Below, in pieces: positions 1-4,675 of a stretch of 6,173 nt of DNA (its first letter is position 1; the number at the start of each line of letters is the position of its first letter). Made by a program: the position numbers and the translations under genes. The notes beneath the pieces were generated by a model. That model ran no database searches and was not told the origin of the DNA. It worked only from the letters and a program-made list of their open reading frames with translations. The stretch spans positions 1 through 6,173 of the forward strand of contig DJWR01000101.1 of NCBI GenBank assembly GCA_002441055.1. The letters run 5' to 3'. Source of the stretch: Caulobacteraceae bacterium UBA6225 (GTDB taxonomy: Bacteria; Pseudomonadota; Alphaproteobacteria; Caulobacterales; Caulobacteraceae).

Positions 1-26
1 ACGCGCCCAAGCAGGCGGCCGAATAG
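1..26 (+). CDS. 3' end of an upstream gene (partial, unidentified)
   Basis: The third forward frame reads APKQAAE and then TAG at 24-26. Six of its seven codons end in G or C, as expected for this genome, and the stop lies just before a strong intrinsic terminator; the other two forward frames read on through the terminator. This is most simply the C-terminal tail of a plus-strand gene whose body lies outside the window. An Ala/Lys/Gln-rich tail is too short to name a family. Identity unknown; the existence of the gene is inferred from frame, stop and terminator together. Confidence 0.5.
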
Positions 27-47
27 GCCTAAGGCCCGACCAATCCA

Positions 48-76
48 CGGCCCCCGGTGACCCCGGGGGCCGTTTT
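48..76 (+). terminator. Rho-independent terminator
   Basis: A perfect 10-base-pair GC stem, CGGCCCCCGG at 48-57 with CCGGGGGCCG at 63-72, closes a 5-base loop (TGACC) and is followed directly by TTTT at 73-76. It starts 21 bases after the TAG at 24-26, so it most likely ends transcription of the upstream gene and isolates the hydrolase gene that follows. It is the only stem with a clear T-run in the window. Confidence 0.85.
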
Positions 77-123
77 CGTGAGCGCGCCGGCAAGAGCGCG
101 ACCCCCCAAGAGACGGCCCCAGT

Positions 124-129
124 GAGGAA
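124..129 (+). promoter_or_regulatory. Ribosome binding site that favours the ATG at 137
   Basis: GAGGAA at 124-129 lies 7 bases before ATG 137 (10 before ATG 140). The open frame could begin at GTG 122, but that start would place this Shine-Dalgarno inside the gene and leave no good one upstream. The site therefore argues for a start at 137 or 140. Confidence 0.55.
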
Positions 130-136
130 GACGCCG

Positions 137-1072
137 ATGATGGATCCCCATTTCAAGGCCATGCTTGACGCCCAGGCCAAGGCCGCTGAGGGCCAGGCCG
201 CCCCGCCCCTGGACGCCCTGCCGCCGGACATGGTCCGCGCCGGCTATCGCATGCAGCGCCAGGCCACCGACCAGAATGCGCCCAAGGATGTCGAGACCCG
301 CGACCTGAACGTGGCGGGCGCGGCCGGCGAAATCCCGGCGCGGCTCTATACCCCCGCCGGCGCCGCGGCGATCACGGGCGGCCTGGTCTATTTCCACGGC
401 GGCGGCTTCGTGATCGGCGATCTGGAGAGCCATGACGGCCATTGCCGGCGACTGGCGGCCCTGGCCGGTGTGCGGGTGCTGTCGGTGGATTATCGCCTGG
501 CGCCGGAAAATCCCTTCCCGGCCAGCCATGACGATGCGCTGGCCGCCACCCGCTGGGCCTTTGACCATGCCGCCGAGATCGGGTTCGATCCGACCCGCAT
601 CGCTGTGGGCGGGGACTCCGCCGGCGGCAATCTGGCCGCCTCGGTGGCCAGCGACCTCAAGGCCGACCCCAAGCGAAAGATCGCCTTCCAGCTGCTGCTC
701 TATCCAGGCATCTGGCCCGAGGAGGAGACGGCCTCACGCAAGGCGTTGGACGGCCCGTTGCTGACCAAGCAGGCCATCGCCTGGTTCGATAAGTGCCTGG
801 CGGCGGCCGGCCATCCGCAGTCGCATCGGGCCATGCTGGGCAAGGTCGATTGCGCGGGCCTGCCGCCGGCCCTGGTGGTCACGGCAGGCTTCGACCCTCT
901 CAAGGACGAAGGGCGCGATCATGCCGAGCGCCTGCGGGCATCCGGGGTGAAGGTGGAGCATGTGGAATATCCCAGTCTGATCCATGACTTCTACATCATG
1001 GCCGATGTCTCCCCGGCGGTGGGGGAGGCGGTCAGGGCGACGGCGGCTTCGCTGAAGGCGGCGCTGGCCTGA
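137..1072 (+). CDS. Alpha/beta hydrolase, HSL/family IV carboxylesterase
   Basis: A predicted cytoplasmic carboxylic-ester hydrolase of the hormone-sensitive-lipase-like (family IV, alpha/beta hydrolase fold 3) group, 311 residues, the usual length. Seen in the sequence, numbered from ATG 137: the oxyanion-hole motif HGGG at 87-90, the nucleophile elbow GDSAG with Ser161, the acid Asp253 in the FDPLKDEG segment, and His283 in LIHDF. The full catalytic triad is present in family order, and DYRLAPE after the HGGG block is also typical. The N-terminal 40 residues form the Ala/Gln-rich cap region. No signal peptide is evident. The start is set by GAGGAA at 124-129; ATG 140 is an alternative, and GTG 122 would add five residues. 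It stands alone: a terminator lies upstream and a convergent globin gene ends 8 bases downstream. Natural substrate unknown; short-chain acyl esters are typical of the family. Family assignment is firm, specific role is not. Confidence 0.92.
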   Translation: MMDPHFKAMLDAQAKAAEGQAAPPLDALPPDMVRAGYRMQRQATDQNAPKDVETRDLNVAGAAGEIPARLYTPAGAAAITGGLVYFHGGGFVIGDLESHDGHCRRLAALAGVRVLSVDYRLAPENPFPASHDDALAATRWAFDHAAEIGFDPTRIAVGGDSAGGNLAASVASDLKADPKRKIAFQLLLYPGIWPEEETASRKALDGPLLTKQAIAWFDKCLAAAGHPQSHRAMLGKVDCAGLPPALVVTAGFDPLKDEGRDHAERLRASGVKVEHVEYPSLIHDFYIMADVSPAVGEAVRATAASLKAALA

Positions 1073-1080
1073 AATCCGAC

Positions 1081-1488
1081 TCAGATCGTCTGGGGCTGAC
1101 CCCGGACGATCTGCTCGACCTTTGCGGTCAGATCGTCCCAGGCCCGTTGCATGTCCGCGGTCCACGCCCCACCCAGGATGTCGGCGAAGGCCTCGGCCAT
1201 GGCCTGGTAGAAGCGCGGAAAGATCTCGGTCGGCACGCCGATGTCGCTGTGGTTGTGTAACTCGGCCCGCAAGAAGTTGGCGGCGAAGGCGTTGGGACCC
1301 AGATAGTCCAGCAGGGTCTCGATGGCCTGGCGCAGCATCTGACCCCGCGCCGCGCCACGGGTATCGCCCATGAACAGGGCCTCGGTTTCAGGATATCGCG
1401 CAAACAGTCGCTCATAGACCCGAGGCGTCGGATCTTCGCCGTGTTCAGCAACCAGATCCAGGCTGTCGAGGAGCGCTTGAGTGTTCAT
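1081..1488 (-). CDS. Single-domain haem globin (Vitreoscilla/flavohaemoglobin-like)
   Basis: A 135-residue protein that I align by eye to the globin domain of Vitreoscilla haemoglobin and bacterial flavohaemoglobins. Helix-B Tyr25 matches B10; Phe39 in PETEALF matches the invariant CD1 Phe; Gln50 is a probable distal E7 residue. His80 in HSDIGV matches the proximal F8 His in the Vitreoscilla segment HCQAGV, and the following pattern (GV, six residues later P, then LGG..T....AW) also lines up. His78 is a less likely alternative ligand. There is no FAD or NAD reductase domain, so it is single-domain; such globins bind oxygen or NO and need an external reductase for NO dioxygenation. The ATG at 1488 has AGGA eight bases upstream (complement of 1497-1500). 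It starts 10 bases after the bioA stop, so it is likely co-transcribed with bioA and possibly translationally coupled. A hairpin covers its last codons. Fold call is good; ligand and function are inference. Confidence 0.8.
   Translation of the reverse strand: MNTQALLDSLDLVAEHGEDPTPRVYERLFARYPETEALFMGDTRGAARGQMLRQAIETLLDYLGPNAFAANFLRAELHNHSDIGVPTEIFPRFYQAMAEAFADILGGAWTADMQRAWDDLTAKVEQIVRGQPQTI
1082..1113. terminator. Hairpin at the convergent hydrolase/globin junction, candidate bidirectional terminator
   Basis: CAGATCGTC (1082-1090) pairs perfectly with GACGATCTG (1105-1113). Inside it, T1091 faces G1104 (a wobble on the plus-strand RNA) and GGGG (1092-1095) pairs with CCCC (1100-1103), leaving a tetraloop CTGA: 14 pairs without a mismatch on the plus-strand RNA. 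It begins 10 bases after the hydrolase stop and spans the last ten codons of the globin gene, including two bases of its TGA. Neither side has a T-run, so Rho-independent activity is uncertain; it may instead protect the two 3' ends. Confidence 0.5.
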
Positions 1489-1508
1489 GGCGCGAATCCT
1501 AGCGCGCC
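1489..1508 (-). promoter_or_regulatory. Hairpin carrying the bioA stop and the globin ribosome binding site in its loop
   Basis: Read on the minus strand, GGCGCG (1508-1503), loop CTAGGATT, then CGCGCC (1494-1489) directly touching the globin ATG at 1488. The loop contains both the bioA TAG stop and the AGGA Shine-Dalgarno of the globin gene. A ribosome terminating on bioA would melt the stem, so the arrangement suggests translational coupling. The six GC pairs and 8-base loop are seen; the regulatory role is inferred. Confidence 0.4.
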
Positions 1509-2767
1509 GCGGCCGGGGCGCCCAGAACCTTTTGGATCGCTGCGGTAAGTCGTCCCAGCTCGGCGTCGGTGATGACGAAGGGCGGGGTCAGATAGACCAC
1601 CTTGCCCATGGGTCTGATCCAGCAGCCCAGCTCGGCGAACTGCTGGCAGAGGCCGCCTGCGTCCACCGCCGTCTCGAACTCCACCACCCCGATGGCGCCC
1701 AGGGTGCGGACATCGACCACCCCGGCCGCCCCCCGGCAGGGCTCGAGGCCTCGGCGCAAGGCCAGCTCGATGCGTGCGACATCGACCTTCCAGTCGCCGG
1801 CTTCGAACAGGTCGAGGGAGGCGCCGGCCGCGGCGCAGGCCAGCGGATTGGCCATGTAGGTCGGCCCGTGCATCAGGGCCGCCCCGGCGTCATCGGACCA
1901 GAAGGCCTCGAAGATCCGCCGGCTGGCCACCGCGGCCGACAGGGGCAGGGTGCCGCCGGTCAGGGCCTTGGAGAGCGTGATAATATCGGGCGTCACGCCC
2001 GCGCCCTGGCAGGCGAACAGGTCGCCTGTGCGGCCAAAGCCGGTGAAGATCTCGTCGAATATCAGCAGGACCTCATGCCGGTCGGCCAGGACCCGCAGGC
2101 GGCGCAGCACCTCGTCATCGTGGATCAGCATGCCGCCGGCGCCTTGGATGCGGGGCTCGACGATCAGGGCGGCGATCTCATAGCCCTTCTCGGCCAGCAG
2201 GGCGTCCAGCGCGGCCTCACTGTCGCGGTCCCGGGGCAGGGCGACCACATGCTGGCTGGGCATCACACCGGAAAACAGGCTGTGCATGCCCTCTTCCGGA
2301 TCGCAGATGGTCATGGTGGCGAGTGTGTCCCCATGATAGCCGCCCAGAAAGCTGACGAACTTCGAGCGGCCAGAGACGCCTCGGTTGATCCAGAACTGGA
2401 TCGCCATCTTCATGGCGATCTCCACAGAGACCGAACCGCTCTCGGCGAAGAAGACGTGGTCGAGATCGCCGGGCAGCAGGGCGGCGAGCCGCCGCGCCAG
2501 ATCATAGGCCGGCGCATGGGCCAGCCCCCCGAACATGACATGCGGCGCGCGGGCGAGCTGATCGGCCACGGCCTTGGCGATATGGGGATGGTTGTAGCCG
2601 TGGCAGGCGGTCCACCAGCTGGCGATGCCGTCCACCAGCTCCCGGCCGTCCTCCAGGATGATCCGCGCGCCGTCCGTCCGGGCGACCGGCAGGGGGGCAG
2701 GCGCGGTCTTCATCTGACAATAGGGCCGCCACACATGGGGGGCGCCGCGGTCGAGCCAGTCGGTCAT
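1499..2767 (-). CDS. bioA: Adenosylmethionine-8-amino-7-oxononanoate aminotransferase (DAPA synthase)
   Basis: PLP enzyme of biotin synthesis that transfers the amino group of S-adenosylmethionine to KAPA, giving 7,8-diaminopelargonate; cytoplasmic, class-III aminotransferase. 422 residues, against 429 in E. coli. Visible landmarks: WRPYCQM with Tyr16, SWW with Trp51-Trp52 (the BioA substrate-pocket signature), the FDEIFTGFGRTG block with Asp238 that contacts the PLP pyridine nitrogen, and Lys267 in TLSKALTGG as the Schiff-base lysine. Asp238 and Lys267 both sit seven residues before E. coli Asp245 and Lys274. The C-terminal WIRPMGKVVYLTPP block carries the conserved substrate-binding Arg. 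ATG 2767 has a perfect AAGGAGG five bases upstream; the open frame extends 33 residues further to 2866, but that would run over the bioF start. It is divergent from bioF and lies directly upstream of the globin gene. Confidence 0.97.
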   Translation of the reverse strand: MTDWLDRGAPHVWRPYCQMKTAPAPLPVARTDGARIILEDGRELVDGIASWWTACHGYNHPHIAKAVADQLARAPHVMFGGLAHAPAYDLARRLAALLPGDLDHVFFAESGSVSVEIAMKMAIQFWINRGVSGRSKFVSFLGGYHGDTLATMTICDPEEGMHSLFSGVMPSQHVVALPRDRDSEAALDALLAEKGYEIAALIVEPRIQGAGGMLIHDDEVLRRLRVLADRHEVLLIFDEIFTGFGRTGDLFACQGAGVTPDIITLSKALTGGTLPLSAAVASRRIFEAFWSDDAGAALMHGPTYMANPLACAAAGASLDLFEAGDWKVDVARIELALRRGLEPCRGAAGVVDVRTLGAIGVVEFETAVDAGGLCQQFAELGCWIRPMGKVVYLTPPFVITDAELGRLTAAIQKVLGAPAAAR

Positions 2768-2772
2768 GGAGG

Positions 2773-2779
2773 CCTCCTT
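2773..2779 (-). promoter_or_regulatory. Strong Shine-Dalgarno of bioA
   Basis: AAGGAGG on the minus strand, a full match to the anti-Shine-Dalgarno, five bases before ATG 2767. It decides the bioA start against the longer frame beginning at 2866. Confidence 0.8.
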
Positions 2780-2803
2780 CGCCAAGCAAGGGCGCTTTAA
2801 CGC

Positions 2804-2830
2804 GGGCGCGGCCTCGTGCATACCGCGCCC
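2804..2830 (+). repeat. 8-base inverted repeat abutting the bioF start
   Basis: GGGCGCGG (2804-2811) and CCGCGCCC (2823-2830) are perfect inverted repeats with an 11-base spacer; one base separates the second arm from GTG 2832. In RNA this is an all-GC stem that could block ribosome entry; in DNA it could be a dyad operator. Chance occurrence is possible in such GC-rich sequence. Confidence 0.35.
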
Positions 2831-2831
2831 C

Positions 2832-3986
2832 GTGACCGACACCCTTTCCGCCTTCGCCGCCGCCAAGCTGGCCGATCTGGACGCCGCTCACCTGCGCCGT
2901 CGGCTGACCCCTACCCATCGTCTGGACGGCCTTTGGCTGGAGCGGGACGGGCGCCGCCTGCTGTCCTTCTCCTGCAACGACTATCTGAACCTGTCGCACC
3001 ATCCCGCGGTGATCGAGGCGGCGTCGGCGGCCGCCCACACCTTCGGCGCAGGGGCAGGCGCCTCCCGGCTGGTGACCGGCGATCATCCGCTGCTGGGCAA
3101 GCTCGAGGCGCGGTTGGCCGCATTCAAGGGAACTGAGGCCGCCTGCGTTTTCGGCTCCGGCTACCTCGCCAATGCCGGGCTGATCCCGACGGTGGTCGGG
3201 CCCGGCGACGGGGTGTTCGTCGATGAATTGGCGCACGCCTGCATCTGGGCGGGCGCGCAGCTTTCGGGGGCCCGGATCATCCCGTTCGCCCACAACGACG
3301 TGGCCGATCTGGCGGCGAAGCTGGCGGCCACGCGCGCTGGCCTGCGTCACGCCCTGATCGCCACCGATGGGGTCTTCTCCATGGACGGCGACCTCGCGCC
3401 GCTGGACGCGATCAGCGATCTGGCGGGCCGTCATGACGCCTGGCTGTTGGTGGACGACGCCCATGGGCTCGGTGTGGTGGGGGAGGGGCGTGGGACCGCG
3501 GCCCTATTTCCGGACGCGAAGATCGACCTGGCCATGGGCACATTTTCCAAGGCGGTCGGCGGCTATGGCGCCTATGTCTGCGCCAGCGCGCCGGTGATCG
3601 ATCTGCTGCGCACCCGGGCGCGAACCTTCGTCTATTCCACCGGCCTGCCGCCCGCCAGCGCCGGCGCAGCGCTCGCGGCCCTGGAGATCATCGCCAGCGA
3701 CGCAGACCTCACCGCCCGTCCCCTGGCCAAGGCCCGCCGGTTCACCAGGGCGCTTGGCCTGCCGGACGCCCAGAGCCCCATCGTGCCGGTGGTGCTGGGG
3801 GACGCGGCCCGCACGCTCGGCGCCATGCAGGCCCTGGAGGCCCAGGGCTTCCTGGCTGTGGCTATCCGGCCGCCCACTGTGCCGGCCGGGACCGCGCGCC
3901 TGCGGCTGGCCTTCACGGCCGCCCACGACGACGCCGACATCGACCGCCTCGCCCAGGCCGTGGGCGCCCTGATGGAGACCGCCTGA
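2832..3986 (+). CDS. bioF: 8-amino-7-oxononanoate synthase (KAPA synthase)
   Basis: PLP enzyme of the alpha-oxoamine synthase family that condenses L-alanine with a pimeloyl thioester to give KAPA and CO2, the first committed step shared by biotin pathways. Starting at GTG 2832 gives 384 residues, equal to E. coli BioF. Seen: SFSCNDYLNLS near residue 46, GSGYLAN, His135 in DELAHA (the PLP-stacking His), VFSMDGD, VDDAHG with Asp208 and His211, and Lys240 in GTFSKA. The last three sit four residues after E. coli Asp204, His207 and Lys236. Related enzymes (HemA, Kbl, Spt) share this fold, but length and the bioA/bioD neighbours settle the call. GTG 2832 begins MTDTLSAFAAAKL, the normal BioF N-terminus; it has no recognisable Shine-Dalgarno. 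ATG 2766 would add 22 atypical residues and overlap the bioA start. The TGA stop abuts the bioD ATG. Confidence 0.95.
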   Translation: MTDTLSAFAAAKLADLDAAHLRRRLTPTHRLDGLWLERDGRRLLSFSCNDYLNLSHHPAVIEAASAAAHTFGAGAGASRLVTGDHPLLGKLEARLAAFKGTEAACVFGSGYLANAGLIPTVVGPGDGVFVDELAHACIWAGAQLSGARIIPFAHNDVADLAAKLAATRAGLRHALIATDGVFSMDGDLAPLDAISDLAGRHDAWLLVDDAHGLGVVGEGRGTAALFPDAKIDLAMGTFSKAVGGYGAYVCASAPVIDLLRTRARTFVYSTGLPPASAGAALAALEIIASDADLTARPLAKARRFTRALGLPDAQSPIVPVVLGDAARTLGAMQALEAQGFLAVAIRPPTVPAGTARLRLAFTAAHDDADIDRLAQAVGALMETA

Positions 3987-4646
3987 ATGCGCGCCCTGTT
4001 CATCGCCGGGGCCCACACCGATGTGGGCAAGACCTACGCCGCCTGCGCCCTGATCGCCGCAGCCCGCGCCCAGGGCATGAGTGTCGAAGCCTTTAAGCCA
4101 GCTGTAAGTGGGATAGATCCCACCGACTGGGCGCAGAGCGATCCTGGCCGCCTTCTGACCGCGCTTGGCCGTCCCCTGACGCCCGCCAACCTTGAGGTCA
4201 TGTCGCCGCTGCGGTTCACGGCCGCCCTATCGCCGCCCATGGCCGCCCGGCTGGAGGGCCGGGATCTGCGCCTGAAGACGCTGGTGGGCCTGTGTCAGAC
4301 TACGCTCTCGGCGGGCGCTCCCGACCTGATGCTGATCGAAGGCGCGGGCGGGGTCATGTCGCCGCTCAGCGAGGACGCCACCAATCTTGACCTGATGGCG
4401 GCGCTTGGCCTGCCCGTCGTCCTCGTCGGCGGCTCCTATCTTGGCGCCATCAGCCACACGCTCACGGCGGCCAAGGTGGTCCAGGGGCAGGGTCTCGACC
4501 TTGCCGCGGTGGTGATCAGCCAGGACGCCAGCCCGGAGGCGCCGGATTTCACCGAAACGATCGGCGATGTGGCGCCCTTCCTGCCAGGCGTTCGCGTGGT
4601 TCCTGCGCCCCGCAACGGGCAGGACTGGGCTGGAGCCCTTATCTGA
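3987..4646 (+). CDS. bioD: ATP-dependent dethiobiotin synthetase
   Basis: Closes the ureido ring of dethiobiotin from DAPA, CO2 and ATP with Mg2+; cytoplasmic P-loop enzyme, homodimeric in the family. 219 residues, against 225 in E. coli. Seen: P-loop GAHTDVGKT at 8-16 with Lys15 and Thr16; Lys37 in KPAVSG and Ser41, both at E. coli positions; Asp52 in QSD as the Mg ligand equivalent to Asp54; and EGAGG with Glu118 (E. coli Glu115). The LPVVLVGGSYLGAISH segment matches the later core strand and helix. His10 and Asp12 replace Asp10 and Glu12 of the E. coli P-loop. The ATG directly follows the bioF TGA, with GGAG nine bases upstream inside bioF, so bioF and bioD are almost surely co-transcribed and coupled. 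selO begins 29 bases downstream. Confidence 0.95.
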   Translation: MRALFIAGAHTDVGKTYAACALIAAARAQGMSVEAFKPAVSGIDPTDWAQSDPGRLLTALGRPLTPANLEVMSPLRFTAALSPPMAARLEGRDLRLKTLVGLCQTTLSAGAPDLMLIEGAGGVMSPLSEDATNLDLMAALGLPVVLVGGSYLGAISHTLTAAKVVQGQGLDLAAVVISQDASPEAPDFTETIGDVAPFLPGVRVVPAPRNGQDWAGALI

Positions 4647-4675
4647 CCTGAACGCCGCCAAGGGAGCCGCCGAAC

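Larger units (their letters stand above)
2768..2831. promoter_or_regulatory. bioA/bioF divergent control region
   Basis: These 64 bases must hold the promoters of both biotin units unless they start inside the opposing genes. On the plus strand GCTTTAAC (2794-2801) matches seven of eight positions of the Caulobacter housekeeping -10 consensus GCTANAWC; only a weak -35 (TTCGCC at 2778-2783) lies before it. That would place the bioF transcript start near 2807, a leader of about 25 bases. I saw no convincing minus-strand promoter. No BioR-type palindrome (TTATnnATAA) and no BirA-type operator is visible. Promoter calls are by eye and tentative. Confidence 0.35.

Noticed and set aside
122..136. 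GTG 122 as the hydrolase start
   Set aside because: GAGGAA at 124-129 is well placed for ATG 137 or 140 and would be wasted inside the gene if GTG 122 were used. The five extra residues cannot be excluded but are less likely.
2399..2420. Perfect 9-pair palindrome inside bioA with a 4-base loop
   Set aside because: It encodes the conserved IAMKMAI stretch, a peptide whose codons are naturally self-complementary (ATC GCC ATG AAG ATG GCG ATC). Explained by protein sequence; no RNA role needed.
2611..2641. Direct repeat GTCCACCAGCT, two copies 20 bases apart in bioA
   Set aside because: It lies in coding sequence for the conserved VDGIASWWTA region and shows no third copy or mobile-element context.
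1481..2800. 439-residue open frame on the plus strand antisense to bioA
   Set aside because: It mirrors bioA almost exactly, gives a Gly/Gln/Ala/Arg-rich low-complexity protein with no recognisable fold, and has no sensible start signal. It is a GC-bias shadow of a confidently identified gene.
2766..2831. Upstream ATG start for bioF at 2766
   Set aside because: It would add 22 residues absent from the family, overlap the bioA ATG, and has no ribosome binding site. The N-terminus from GTG 2832 fits BioF.
2768..2866. 33-residue N-terminal extension of bioA
   Set aside because: ATG 2767 has a perfect AAGGAGG five bases upstream and gives the normal BioA N-terminus; the longer frame would run into bioF.
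2502..3464. 320-residue minus-strand open frame spanning bioF and the start of bioA
   Set aside because: It is antisense to conserved bioF motifs, out of frame with bioA, and its product has no recognisable domain. Treated as a shadow.
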